NCBI GenBank assembly: GCA_037783415.1
Contig: JAZGTN010000003.1
Span: forward strand, 6,052,501-6,116,500
Source: Leptasterias polaris
Taxonomy: Eukaryota > Echinodermata > Asteroidea > Forcipulatida > Asteriidae
Direction of reading: 5' to 3'
Length of the DNA stretch: 64,000 nt
A model generated the notes under the pieces. That model ran no database searches. It saw nothing but the letters and a program-made list of their open reading frames with translations, and was not told where the DNA came from. Position 1 is the first letter of the stretch; each line of letters opens with the position of its first letter. Made by a program: the position numbers and the translations under genes. This document shows, in pieces, positions 43,375-55,564 of this stretch.

Positions 43375-45705
43375 GAGCTGTGAACGACACCATGAATGTT
43401 AACAGTAGGAAGTTACCTGCAGGAGTAGCTCCCCAGTCACCGCCAGAACACCACACTAAACACCAGCTTAGAGACTCTGGAACCAGAGGAGAGGTGTCCT
43501 CACAACTACCTAATGAGCTCGGCCGTCACCCGCCCATTGTTTCTTCAGATAGCGTTACCTCCAGTGGGGATTCATCAACAGATGGAGGTGCCTGTTTGAA
43601 TGACGTCAGCAGTGTGGGTTACTCAGCCAGTAGGAACCAGCCTGATGCATTGTTGGGTAAAACAGACCTTCCTCTAAACAATTTGGATGAAAATAATACC
43701 AATCAGACCTCAAAACCGGACACCAGTTTCGTTGGGAGAATGGACAAACTGCAGCCCGTTTCTAACAGCAAGAAGGGTGCAAAGACACAGGATAATCAAG
43801 TGAAACTCCAACACGTGGACACAACTTCCAAAACAGACAAGCCTTCAGGTATTGACAATCATGTACTTTCAAAAGTTTCATCTCGGCCTAGTCAAAGTGT
43901 TCCTCCTGCCAAGTGTTTCCACAGTGACTCTGATAGTGACAAGCATGACCCACAGGTGAACTTAGAGATGCAGTCACTTGACACAGTAATTGTATCAGAT
44001 CGCCATCAAGCCGCCACTGTTGGAAAACCCCATAGTTTGAGTGAGCCAACAGTGAGTGCGGACTCTTCAGCAGATAACGACAACGCCGACTTTAAAGAAG
44101 TGAAATATAAGCGGTCCTTGCGCAGTGCAAAGAAACGTGGCGGTGCCATGGACGATCATCGTTATGCCTCCACAGGCCGGTACATGGACAGGGAGTCCTT
44201 TCGGAGAAACATACTCTCTGCTGGATTGCGTAAATCCAGCAGCGAGCCAACTGGAATGTCCCAGCTAGGTGACAAAGACAGTGAGGACGTTGATCATAAC
44301 AAGTTGAAACCAAAGAATCTTTCAGAGAATCTTAAGAAAACTGACAAAATTATTACACCACCTGTACAGACTGAGCCCACCACAGCACCACAGTTTGAAT
44401 TGTCGTATGCAAGCAAAGTGAAGTCCAATATGAAAGCTTCGTCGCTTCCCCTGAAGCTATCCCCACAGGTGCTTTTGGACTTTAAGGATGGCTATCATGT
44501 GGATAGCCCATCCAATAGCGAGAACTCGATGGAGTCTCTAACTGCAATTAAATCCACAGCCTCAGACTCTAAAGCCTCGCCTTCAGGAACAACAGTACTA
44601 GATATGAATAACCCTATTAATGCAGAACAAAGTGAGGCTACCGCCGCCGCACAGTCTGCAAAAGACTTTCAATCAGTGAAAAGTAATATTAGACCTGATC
44701 AAAAATATATCGCCGCTCAAACTGCAAGGTCTGACAGGAGCAGCAGTGTGGGTCAAGCCAGCAGATCCTTCCAAAGAAGTAGCTCTGTCGACCACAGCAA
44801 GGTGATAAAGGAAGTGTCATTTGATGATACATGTAGACGTGCAGTATCCCCTCAAGGCCCAGAGGCCAGTGTGCAATATTTAAACTTAGAATCATCAGGA
44901 CTGACCAATCTGACGTATGCAAGCTGTTTGAAACTGACCCCTATTCCTAAAACTGCTGCAGTTAGTCGGCAGTCTCCAGCATCTAATATGCCACAGGCTC
45001 CGATGGTGGGTCTCAAAGACCTGAAATCACAACCATTGGGAGTCAAAACAAACGAAAAGGAATCGTTAGTCACCAGCAAGGCTAGCATTGTTCTTTCAAC
45101 AAACCCTCCAACAGGTCGGACTGTGACGGGCAAGGGAAACTTGCCAGCAGCTACAAAACAAGTAGACAGACCCAACTCTTCCGTGGACGAGAAACCAATC
45201 AATTTGAGACCCAGAGTCCAAGCTCCAGTACCTGTGCCTCCTCCAAGAAACACCACCTCACCAACGCCCTCCGCAGGCTCTTCCACATCCAAACCTTACC
45301 CTGTCTTCGACTTGGAGCCGCAAGGCAACTGTGGCGTCACCTTTGGCTCCCTTATATTTGACAAGGGTAATTTTGAGATTTTGGAGGAGGACAATGCTGC
45401 TGTCCAAAAAGGAAAACCAGCTGTTGAGTTCATGTCCAAGGCTCAAGTACATGTACCTAAACATCTTCCAACGACCCAGGGGTGGGGATTGAGTTGCGCT
45501 GAACTTGAAAAATCAATTATTAGTCAACATTCGGCTCCGTCCTCTAAAATTATTCTAGACACCACTACTTCAGGAGGTCATACACAACCCGCTGGAGGGG
45601 TAAGTTTCGGCAAGTTTGACCAGGGGATTGCAGCAGCGCTGGACAGAAAGAATGACACTCTGGGAGAATTCAACCACTTTGAGGTTGCTGCAATGCTTTT
45701 GGCAG
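43375..45705 (+). CDS. Large + strand gene: third coding exon
   Basis: The acceptor TTTTAAATCTAG and donor GTAAAG (45706) delimit 2,331 bases open throughout. The first two bases complete a glycine codon with the previous exon. The protein is Ser/Thr/Pro-rich with islands that look conserved: DFKEVKYKRSLRSAKKRGG followed by a basic RYMDRESFRR segment; SYASKVKSN; a Pro-rich stretch (APVPVPPPRNTTSPTPS); and a more ordered C-terminal part containing GVTFGSLIFDKGNFEILEE and LGEFNHFEVAAMLLAG. This island pattern suggests a scaffold or RNA-associated protein built of short linear motifs, but that is inference only. Confidence 0.85.
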
Positions 45706-45816
45706 GTAAAGTAGTTTTCTTTTGGTTTGAAGAACATTCTTGATAGGCTTCCTGCTCTCCCTCACCCGTTTAGTAAAATAAAAAGGGAAGAAATATTTCC
45801 ATTTTGTTTGAGAGTA

Positions 45817-46501
45817 ATGAAATCTTGGCTGGTCCCATGAAGTGACCTGTATGGTCCACAGCCAAAAGATCTCAGTTTGGAGAAAATCGCTGTTGAAGTT
45901 GGACTATTTTTCAAACTGCTGTTTTGGAGTCGGCTTGAATTTTTTTCTATTTCTTTCAAGACAAAAATAAAGCTGACTTCTTCATACGTACAGAACTGTC
46001 AATATTTTTTCATTCTTGAAATTATTTTAATGAGTGATTAATTCCTTAACACATACACTACGTCTCCTCGTGAAAATGGAGAAAAAAAGAGTTTTGCTTG
46101 CGGAGCCCTGTGTACAAACTGGTGCATAGGTCACTTTGTGAAAACACTATGCTTCAATAGGTTTGACAGATACGTCACTTTGTAAAAGCACAAAAGTCAA
46201 AAACGCAAGGTGACACCGTGCTATAGCGCTGTGTACATCGTGTGTAAAGTGTCGTTTCTTGATATGTTCATGTAGGTCATTTCGCAAAAAAACACAAACG
46301 GCAAATCTGGTAATATGTCGTTCATACTTATTAGTGTAATTACAAAACTGTTACGTATTAGGTACTGAAGCTTGCTTAAAATGTTAACATTAATGAAAAA
46401 TTAAACATTAATGAGTGTATTAAACATTTAAGTAAAAACCGATATGCACAATTGTGTAATTTTTGACAGGTAGGTCACTTTGTGGCACCAGCGATGAAAT
46501 G
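45817..46501. mobile_element. TAGGTCACTTTGTGAAAA-family TIR element, copy 2
   Basis: The ends TGAAATCTTGGCTGGTCCCA and GGTGCCACAAAGTGACC (read inverted) resemble each other. The motif TAGGTCACTTTGTGAAAA or variants occur near 46129, 46164, 46274 and 46471. It sits in the last intron of the + strand gene. It is more diverged from the family motif than copy 1. Confidence 0.7.
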
Positions 46502-46941
46502 TGACTGTTTATCCTCCTCCCATGCCTACTATCTGAATGTTGTTCGAGACAACTAATCCATACCTCACTATGCCACAAGAGTGGCACCACAATGAAGTCA
46601 CACAAATGCTTATTTGTATAGAGTAGAGCCATAGCCCAACACGTTTCAGTGAGAGTGGTAAACTGGAGGTACCACCAGCTGTCCTCGGTTGCAATGGAAT
46701 TTGGGCCACTGTAGGAAGAGATAAGGTTCTTAACCTTGGTAAACTTCTGCAGTGCAATCTGTGGCACTGATTGACCATACATACACATACAATAACAGAA
46801 AAGTGTGGCCTGAGTTTCTTGACCGTTATGTGCATATGATTTTGAGGCATCTTGAAGTATGCATCTGTTGAACGGTTAAAGTATACACTATAAATTGTTC
46901 GATCTGTAAAAAATATATATTTTCCTAATTTTGATCAACAG

Positions 46942-47015
46942 AATGGTGTAAGACGGAGGTCGAGATCACCCAGAACAAAGTCACCGTAATAGGTGTCGAC
47001 GGAGCACCCAATTAA
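46942..47015 (+). CDS. Large + strand gene: last coding exon
   Basis: The acceptor TTTTGATCAACAG leads to AATGG; with the carried G this reads EWCKTEVEITQNKVTVIGVD then GAPN and TAA at 47013-47015. The peptide continues FNHFEVAAMLLAG from the preceding exon, giving a compact ordered C-terminus. Phase 1 matches the previous donor. With the four coding exons joined the protein is about 1,292 aa, of which the first 54 depend on the long-range join. The ordered tail is the best query for family identification. Confidence 0.8.
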
Positions 47016-47171
47016 ACCCAACTGCTGGTTCGTGTCCAGGCCCAGAGACCCAGCATTATTCTCACAGTATCATCAGCCAGCAGTCATTGGTGTATTGCTG
47101 TAACTATCACGCTTAAACAGTAATGGAAGAAATCTTGACAGCATAAGGTATTAAATCACTGTATATAGGTG

Positions 47172-47177
47172 AATAAA
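47172..47177 (+). terminator. Poly(A) signal of the large + strand gene
   Basis: AATAAA lies 157 bases after the stop codon. The stretch between is read as a short 3' UTR. Confidence 0.55.
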
Positions 47178-48435
47178 CCTTTCCACTATATTAAGACATT
47201 TGGTGTTGGGGATTTTTTTGGAGAAGGTAATCGGTCATTTTTTTTGAAGTTGAGAAGACCAGGTTGATGGGATGTACTTGATGTAAAGTTTGTACACAGA
47301 GATGGGGAATTGTAAGGCACTGACTTAATGTAGATTTGGTTGCTCAGTATTACACAGATCAAGAGATTGCATTTTGTTGTTGTATTGAATGCGATCGCTT
47401 TAATGGCGCTGATGGTATTTCACAGATGGTGCTAAGCTTGTCTCATGGCATTTCTAAAGTGACAAGAAGCTGTCTTCTATGACAGCTTAGTAAAGGGGTT
47501 CCCCTACAGTGGGTTTGCTACAAATTCAACCCCCAATTAGTACAGGCGCCACCACAAATGTCTTAAGTACACAAAGCAATGATGTTAAGTTACTATATTA
47601 GTAGGTACAGTACCTGTAAGTTTAAAATCTATGTTCGGGTTGTTGCCCCGACTTATATTGGAACTGTTCAAGTTTGGTTTCCAGAGATTTTGTTTACACA
47701 TTTTCACTATCCTCTCCAGACAAATTTGTGGAGACATGATGGGCAGAATGTGGGCAGTTGGCATATGTACATGTACAGTGTAGTAAATTAATTTTAAAAT
47801 TATTTTTGTTCGTTGTCTCAACTTGGACTTAAAACTGTTTTATGTGAATTTTTTGACAAGGCCCATTTATGTGGAGCTGTCATAAAGAAAAAAATTACTT
47901 TGCAAAATTGCGAAAACAAACTGAAGGGAAAACACTCCAATGCAATGTTACTATGTGACTTGTATGTGACTTTGTCTGGTAAAGCTTTTTTTTTTTTGCG
48001 AAGCAGTTGTGTGTGTGCAGAGCAGCTGCAAGGTTGGACGCTGTACCAGTCCCAATTATTTCATTCTTGTTAAAGGGCAAGGCAGTTTTTCCTTAGAGAA
48101 GGGCGCCTCTATGAGGCAAATTGAAATTTGTTCTGGCACATTTCAAAGGGCACCAAAGCAATCACCCTGTAGCCTTCGTAAGTACTCGTACGTTCATTAT
48201 CATTACACTAAAAGCCCCCACAAATTTCTTGTTTACTGCAACTGTGATCTGTGAACTGTGATCTGCATACATGTACATTATGTGAGAAATTCTGATTACT
48301 TTTTTTTTTTTTTAAGTATGTCATGCATCAACCCTAAACTACCCTATCTACCCTATCTTCCCTTTCAACCCATCCTTTATTTATGATTGATTAAGTACTG
48401 CAAAGTCAAGCCAAATATGCTTGGCTTACCCCCTC
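47178..48435. other. Non-coding interval downstream of the large gene
   Basis: No exon with good borders was found. It holds T-runs near 47988 and 48300 and a few TGTACATG words. Confidence 0.45.
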
Positions 48436-48662
48436 AGCGTTCTCCCTTAACACTGGTCCGCTGGCCGAGATCCAGTTAAAACACCTCAGTACCAGTCAAA
48501 ATTCTCTCCAAGTGGTCCAGCTGGCTAGTTCAGTGTTGAAAAACAGCATATTTAATATGAAATGTGGACAAGTGGAAAAAAACAGCTGATGGAACAGTGA
48601 AATGAAAAGCTAACTGGTCCTGTTGGCCAGTCACTGAAAAAAAAGTAAAGGGCAAACCCTGC
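48436..48662 (-). mobile_element. CAGGGTTTGCCCT-family MITE, inverted copy
   Basis: Read on the minus strand it begins CAGGGTTTGCCCTTTACTTT and ends GTGTTAAGGGAGAACGCT, matching 36675-36990 without the internal tandem repeat. Confidence 0.75.
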
Positions 48663-48698
48663 CCTCTAACCATCTTGTCAGAGTCCAAAGATTTTAGT

Positions 48699-48870
48699 GC
48701 CGGTGTGGCAGGAGATTCTGTCTCTCGGATATTCTGTCCTCTCATACGACGAACTGTGTACAAACTTCTTCTGAAAGCGCCCTCTTTTGAATCAACCTCC
48801 TTCAGCCCATGTTAATGTCCCATATGGAGGAGAGAATCTCCAGGGGACAGATTTCCCTTTGACACTGGCA
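48699..48870. mobile_element. GGGGGACAGAATCTC-family MITE, copy 3
   Basis: The left end GCCGGTGTGGCAGGAGATTC and right end GACAGATTTCCCTTTGACAC are inverted. The centre CGCCCTCTTTTGAATCAACC is shared with copy 2. Confidence 0.7.
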
Positions 48871-51063
48871 TGGCTGTACTACTCGCACCAAATGCCAGGT
48901 GAGCTTGCTGGGTTCAGAGAAGCCAAGGAAAATCTCTCAGCAGGTAGAATTAGGCTGATGGCATATTCTCCCACTCTGGCCCTGAATGAAAAGAGTGTGT
49001 TTGTTTCACACTATGCATTTAAACACTGCCCTCTGTTGAAATTGTATCGTGTTATGTACAAAGTAGAACTTTTCCTACTGTGTACCACATGTATTTTTTT
49101 AAAGACTTGAGTCACAAATGTATGAATTACTTCTGTCAAAACTGATTGTCAGCTTTCAAATTATCTAGCAATGTGAAAATGTGGATTAATATTTAATCGG
49201 CTCTATGAGAGTGAAACTTGTATTTCAAAAATTTGAAAAGGAGTTTTGGATATTACAGAAATTTGAAAAGGAGTTTTGGTTGTATGTTATGAAATGACAA
49301 AATTGCATGATCCCGCCCCCAAAAATGTGCATTGTGAATGTGGCTTTTCAATATTTGATCTGTCATTTGCTGTGCTGCTCCTATTGGTGCATACATGTAC
49401 ATGTGTAAAGATTTGTTGTGCATTCGAGATGAGCTTGGAAACTTGCCTTTGAATTGGGCACAATATATAGTGAACTTTAGCAATGCCCAACCTATTTACA
49501 TTGTATATGTTCATGAACGAGTGATTTTTTGATTTTCACATGCTCAGCAATATCGACAATATTCTATTGTTGATCCTGTGAAGCTGATTTCCTTTCAATG
49601 TTGGGAATGTTCTTTAGGTAAACCATAATTTCAGTTAAGCGTTCTAAGTCGTCTTTGTACATCATCATTGGTAGCTTGACCAAGTGAATGTTTCTGCCTC
49701 ATCTAAAATGTTTCCCAGACAAGGTCTGCCTGCTACTATCCACTCCTATGATGTAAATATTAACATTGCTCGCAAATCTTGTTTCCCGGCAGTGCACTGT
49801 TTGGACTCTACACAAGAGTTTGAATTTTAATTTAAAGATTACCAAATTGAAGATCGGAAACGTTCAGGATCTCTTTCAGACTTGCATTGCAGCTGGAAAA
49901 GATAAATTATATTATATGTATATAAATAAAAGGAGAAAAACAGTTAATTATAAATTTTTGGGACAAAAAAAATTGAGCATTTAAGGAACCACCTAAAAGG
50001 AAAGGTTTTGTTTGTAAAGTTTCTAGAAATGTCTCTGAACCAATGGTGTGCATAAATTATATTCACTATGTATTTAATGAATTGAAACTTTGTAAAGCTC
50101 CAAAGTTAAAAAATCGTGCATTTTGTTTTCTGGATTTTTTTTATTAAAAACAGTTACATTTCTGCTGAGTTCGGTTGAGTGCTTAGCTAAATGTTTAACA
50201 AAGCAAAGTCTTCTTTAGTTAATCCTGGGCAGGAGTTTCTAGAACTGAACTGCAAGTTATGTAACGGCGCTGCGTGTATTAAAACATGTTAAAATACAAG
50301 CTAAATTAGTTAAATTAAAATAAAATAGAATACAAATTTAAATAATTACAAGTGATGCCCTATTCTAATTATGGTTTTTAGTTTTTATTGGTTTCTATGG
50401 TATCCGAGCATACTGAGGCCAAACAAAATACCTCTTGACTAGTAAAGTTAAGCCAGTGCACACCAGTGTGTATTACCCGGGTTGTAAATAAATGCAAATT
50501 GCTCAATGTTTTCTACAGTAGTTTGCACACAATCATTCAACGTCACTCGTTAACACTCCACCCTAAAGGCCAATACTCCACTGCAATGTGTATGGGGTCA
50601 AATGTGACAAAGTTTATGAATATTTAGTTTCTTGAATAGATATATTGGCACTGTTAAAAAAAAAATAAAATGATTATACACAAACGGTGGATGAATATGA
50701 GTGCATTGTTGCAGAATATATCATGAGGTGAAATCTGGACCATTCCATTTTGCTTACTTGTAATTCAATCAAGGCAACATACCATTTTTGGGGGTACATT
50801 TTTGAGATGTTTAACCCCACCAGTGCCCTGTAATGCCATGTATGTTAATCTGTAAATGGCTACTTTTTTTTTTTGAAGCGGCAAATACGAATTCTACAAA
50901 CAACTATTGCAGTCTAGGCATACACACAAGTTCAAAGTTGACTTCCTAAACTTGGTCACGACTTGAACTTTCACAAAGGCCATTTAAAGACCATGTGAAT
51001 GAAAACTAATTAGAGTCGACTTAATCAGCCCTGCAAATACATAGCCTGACGGCCCGGAACACT
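48871..51063. other. Non-coding interval
   Basis: No supported exon. A short direct repeat (AAATTTGAAAAGGAGTTTTGG) occurs at about 49229 and 49259. Confidence 0.45.
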
Positions 51064-51251
51064 GCTAGGGTTTAAGAAAGATGAGAAAATAGAATAAGCT
51101 GTTGCAAACTGCTTACTAACCAAAAGGAACTGTGGTATAAATGCAAAAATTAGTTAGTGGCCTGATGTTTCGACCCTAGCAGAGTCTTTCCCAAAGGCAG
51201 AGTCTTTCTCATTTAGCCTTCGAGAAAGACTCTGCTAGGGTTTAAGAAAGA
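51064..51251. repeat. Possible retroelement terminal relic (CTAGGG..CGAAACATCAGGCC)
   Basis: GCTAGGGTTTAAGAAAGAT occurs as a direct repeat at 51064 and 51234. Between them AGCAGAGTCTTTC and GAAAGACTCTGCT form an inverted pair. On the minus strand the core reads GGGTCGAAACATCAGGCC, the kind of phrase I associate with Penelope-like element termini; that link is from memory. Confidence 0.4.
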
Positions 51252-52095
51252 TCTAAAGAAGTTTCGAAAATGCACTTGGTGAGGAGGTCCATCGTGTTGT
51301 TTCTTAGATGTAAAGAACACTTCAATAGACTCAATTGTGACAACATTAACTTCCCTATTTTCACACCGTCTGTAATTAATGTATCACACTTGGTACAAAT
51401 ATTTTCTATGAGATATAAAACTGAAAAAGCAGTTGATTGGTTCCGAATTCCTGTCATTTGTGCAGCTCCTTTAAATATTTCAAGATAGGAGTTTCCTGTC
51501 ACAAGCCTCTTGGTTATTACTTTACATGTAACTGTTTTGGGTTTTTTTGCATTTGTAGATTGCATTTATTTATTTTTTAAAGAGGTATTTGACAAATAGA
51601 ACTTAGTGAGTTCAAAGCGATGACTGTTTTGTTGCAAAATATTTCAAAGAGAGAACAATCAAGTTTTTAAAAGTTTTATTTTTGTGCTTGTTTTAAACTT
51701 CTCAAAGTTTTTTTTTCTCCTCCTGTTTTGTAACCAAACCACTTGGTAATGATGTAACCTGAATACAGATTAGTTTGAGTGAGTCAAAAACCATTAGAGC
51801 AAACACTGCAATGTTTTGCCCTCAATGTTCTTTTGATGCTTTTATTTGATTTGCTTTCAACCTGTGCCTTTTAAAAAGTTTTCTCTGTCAGTTTTGTTGT
51901 TGTTTATGGTAAACCTTCTGGTAATTACCCCTTCTCGTAATCATTAACAGTGACTTTGATCAATCTTAAAGGGATAAAGCTGTATGCAAATGAATAGTTG
52001 ACTTTATATAGCCCTTGTTATGCCAGATGTTTGGACTCTGAAATTGTCACGGTTGTGAAACAGACAAAAAATGTGAGATTGAGGGGCTATTCATC
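51252..52095. other. Non-coding interval
   Basis: No exon with supported borders and no repeat family recognised. Confidence 0.4.
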
Positions 52096-52294
52096 GGGGC
52101 CCAATTTCATTGAGCTGCTTAATCAGAAAAAGTAGCTAAGCACAAGAAAATTATGCTTACCAGAATAATATTATCATATAGCCAATTCGCCAAGACACCG
52201 TTTCACATTTACCATTTGTGGCTGGTATTCTGCTTATGCTTGAAAATTGTTAAGCAATATTGTCTGCTTAGTCAGCTGTATGATTATTGGCCCA
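52096..52294. mobile_element. GGGCCCAATTTCAT-family element, tandem copy a
   Basis: It begins GGGGCCCAATTTCATTGAGC and ends TTATTGGCCCA. The internal GTTAAGCAATATTGTCTGCT matches copy b directly after it. Confidence 0.75.
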
Positions 52295-52480
52295 GGGCCC
52301 AATTTCATAGAGCTGCTTAAAAGCACAAAAATAGCTAAGCACATTAAAAATATGCTTACCAGAATAAAGTTACCAGCCAAACTGCCATGTCACATGTACA
52401 ATTTGTGACTGGTATCCTGCTCATTTCTGCTTAGCAGACAATTGTTAAGCAATATTTTCTGCTTAAGCAGAATTGGGCCC
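52295..52480. mobile_element. GGGCCCAATTTCAT-family element, tandem copy b
   Basis: It begins GGGCCCAATTTCATAGAGCT and ends AGCAGAATTGGGCCC, a clean inverted pair. GTGACTGGTATCCTGCTC matches the 4.7-kb copy inversely. Confidence 0.8.
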
Positions 52481-53068
52481 TGGTCTTGAAACACTTACCG
52501 GATCTCTCAGGGCCTGAGTCTAGTCATTTTAGCATTGGACCAATTAACCCCAACATCCAAAGAAGTCCTGTAGTCTAGTCTTCTTTGAAACACACAATAA
52601 ATTGTGCTTGTACTTGTAGTCTTATTTTCACTTGCATAAGTTCTTTAACTTTTAGTTCTACCAGAAAAACGCAACTCGATGTTAAACATGCAGACATTTT
52701 TGCTGCTTCTGAGTGAAAAAGTGGAACCAATAATTATTCAGATGATGGTGCTTATTAACTTTTTGAGTTGCATGAATAAAGGGGTTTTAAAATGCTTTGT
52801 GGGTACAAATTTTGGTCAGTTTATTAAAACTTTTGATATTGTAGTTCTTTTTAAACAACATTGACGTGAGTACCAGAAAATGAGGTAATTTCTTTATTTT
52901 GTTCTTAAGTTTCAGTATTTTAAAGTTTTTTATGTTGAAGAAAAATGTCAGTAAGTTAAAGCAGTATAACACGACACTTACACTGTAGCAGAGCAAGTCC
53001 CACACAGCTACTGATGTACATTTAAAATGCACATATTATTTGCATGTAAATACTCTGCTTTTTTGTGT
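52481..53068. other. Non-coding interval
   Basis: Nothing recognised; A/T-rich. Confidence 0.4.
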
Positions 53069-53736
53069 TTAAAGGGTGTGTACAACATTGGTATTTTTGT
53101 CAAAGACCAGTATCCAGACTGTGACCTAACATATACATGAAATAACAAACCAGTGAAAGTTTAAGCTCAATCGGTCTTCAGAATCATGAGAAAACTGTGA
53201 AAAAACCCTGTTATATGTTTTCATATTTTTTGAAACATCAGATTTTATCCTGCAGGATAAAGACTGCTGTTTTACTAATTTCCTAAAAACTATTGCATTT
53301 CAAGGGAAGTTTTCCACCATGACCATCTTTATAGACCATGTGACCTGTGACATCACATGTTTACAAAAGAGCCACAGAGCCTGGACTTCCTGCAGGCACA
53401 TTTGTACACAGCTCAATGGAAGAATACAACAAATCTTATGTTTTATGGAGATTGCACCGTCTGATTTGTCTCAACTTTTGATATGAAGAAAGGGGGACAT
53501 CTCAAAAGCTGCACAGCTGTTGCTTTTGTAAATTTTGAATTTATGTGAAAATTATGACACAAAATGTAAATTTTCCCATATAGCCTGTGTAGTATCTTGT
53601 CTGTCAGGAAATGCATTATAATGTACAAGGTCACCACTCTGTAAACAAAGGTAATATGGTCTATACCATGTAAGCTATAAGCAAATCTGTGAACATTTAA
53701 ATTTTCAGTCTTACCAATGTTGTACACACCCTTTAA
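53069..53736. mobile_element. TTAA-bounded MITE (TTAAAGGGTGTGTACAACAT), interrupted
   Basis: The ends TTAAAGGGTGTGTACAACAT and ATGTTGTACACACCCTTTAA are exact inverses over 20 bp. Without the nested insert (53330-53665) it is about 330 bp. Confidence 0.88.
53330..53665 (+). mobile_element. TATAGACCATG-family MITE, copy 1 (nested)
   Basis: It has the ends TATAGACCATGTGAC and TAATATGGTCTATA. The body matches 60389-60725 in reverse orientation over its whole length (for example TTCCTGCAGGCACATTTGTA). A TA duplication is consistent with both borders, as for mariner-type or similar elements. Confidence 0.88.
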
Positions 53737-54938
53737 CCCATTCACCAATGTGTGGTAAGTACTGTATATTCAGTACTTTCCTGAGTTCTGTGTTTACCTT
53801 ACAGGTGTTAAGTGTTTCAAAGTGTGTGAATTCACACATACAGTCTGCACAGAATGTGAAAGTATGCATATAATACTAAAAGAGCTGGAAATATTAGGTT
53901 GGGTATTTCTCACTTGACTGTCCCTGGAATTTTCTGTCTTCACTCTCTGAGACACTCTCCATTTCCTGTTTATGTTGTTGTTTATGTTATTTTGTATGCA
54001 GGCATGCAGCTTTTCAGCTGATTTCCTCTTTTTTTCCTTAATTATTTTTAGTGCCATAGAGAACCGGGGAAGAAAAAAAAATGCACAGTCAGTTTTGTGC
54101 GTTGAGCAGTTTCCTCTTTTTGGAAAATCAATCAAATTTGCGTGTCTGTGTATGTCATGGAGGAGGGGGAGGGGGGTGAACCTCAAACTCCCTCCAAAAA
54201 GAAAAAAGGTGTTTCCTGAGGCATAACAAGTTTTACGACTCTTATTCCTGTAACAGCCAAAAAATACTTTAAAGTGTGGTGTTTTCTTTACACATTTTTT
54301 TGCTCTTCCTAATTTGAAATTTTTTAGTGGAAGACATCTTTTGTAGGAATAATATATGTGTACAATCTTCATTGATGCCCTTTTGGTGTACTCCCTGAAA
54401 TAGACACATTGTATGTTTAGTTTGGTTGTTCATTTTAAATCATACATGTACATGTATTGATATATCTTTTTTTATTTTCAATTGATTCATAACCTACAGC
54501 TTCTGGAAAGTGGGAGTTGGTTTAGAATTTAACTCGGAGTTGAGTATAATTGACAGTTTCTACATGAATGATGTCACACAGTGTAAAGTCGGCCATCTTT
54601 ATGGGCAAATCGATCATTTTTTAACGCACAACTAAGCATTTTGCGTTAATACCGCATGCAGCATCGCAGGGATTTGATCAAATTCCAAACATGATTGGTC
54701 AGTGAACAACTTGACTGTGCAGAAAAGTTGGAACACAAGACACAAAAGCAAAACTCATATTGCCTGTAAAGATGGCATCTATTGTATCTCTATTGGGAAT
54801 TATCTATAGTAACTTAACTGGATCTAGTTGGGAGTAATTTTAAATTCCATCACCAGCATAATTCCAAATCATCCATATGTTTTTGTTTTTCAAGTGTCGA
54901 CTTTCAGGTGTTAACTTGGCTCTCACTTTACTGTAAAA
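53737..54938. other. Non-coding interval
   Basis: No exon with supported splice borders was found. A/T-rich throughout. Confidence 0.4.
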
Positions 54939-55198
54939 GGGCCCAATTTCATAAAGCTGCTAAGATCGCAAGTTTGCTCAACATGGTATTGCTAAGTCAT
55001 GAGGAACAAAATGTTTACCAGCTAAAATGCTACGTGACATGGTTTGTAACTGGCTCCCTGATAATTTGTGCACAACCGAACATTGCTTGGTGATTTGCTT
55101 ACCAGTGGAATTCTGTGCTTACTGCCCACAGAATGACGCCCTATACGGGGCTTGGTAAGCGCAGAAATCTGTGGTAAGCAGGGCCATGAATAGGGCCC
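54939..55198. mobile_element. GGGCCCAATTTCAT-family element, diverged copy
   Basis: It begins GGGCCCAATTTCATAAAGCT and ends GAATAGGGCCC. GTTTACCAGCTAAAATGCTACGTGACATGG-like order follows the family but with many changes. Confidence 0.65.
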
Positions 55199-55229
55199 TG
55201 GTTGGCCAAGAGCTGGTTCCCATTATCAG

Positions 55230-55423
55230 GCAAATTAGCTGTTCTTCTTGATCATGGAACCCCATGGGCTTTACTTTCAGTTGTCTATGAGAAGCTATGG
55301 CTGCGGCTGTTGCTAACAATGTTGTTATGGACATCCTATGCTTCAACATTTGTTTTATGTGATGATCGAGCCAAAGCTGCAGCCGCTAATTCGGATACTT
55401 CCAATGGTTCATTATCTAATTAG
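55230..55423 (+). CDS. Candidate terminal exon encoding a membrane-spanning tail
   Basis: Two possible acceptors (CCCATTATCAG at 55229 and GGGCTTTACTTTCAG at 55280) lead into an open frame ending TAG at 55423. The peptide includes VVYEKLWLRLLLTMLLWTSY then a hydrophilic DDRAKAAAANSDTSNGSLSN end. One hydrophobic helix (about 17 residues) followed by a polar tail resembles the C-terminus of a membrane protein. AATAAA lies at 55559. Partner exons were not found, so it may be spurious. Confidence 0.33.
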
Positions 55424-55564
55424 TTTACTGTTAATCAGAGTTGACTTTGTTTTACTTATAAATTTGGGGAAACTAGAGTTATGGAACAGAGTGATATTTT
55501 CTTGCAGATGTTGAACTTTAATTTGTGCAGTTGAGAAAGATTTCTTGTTGATAATTTTAAATAA

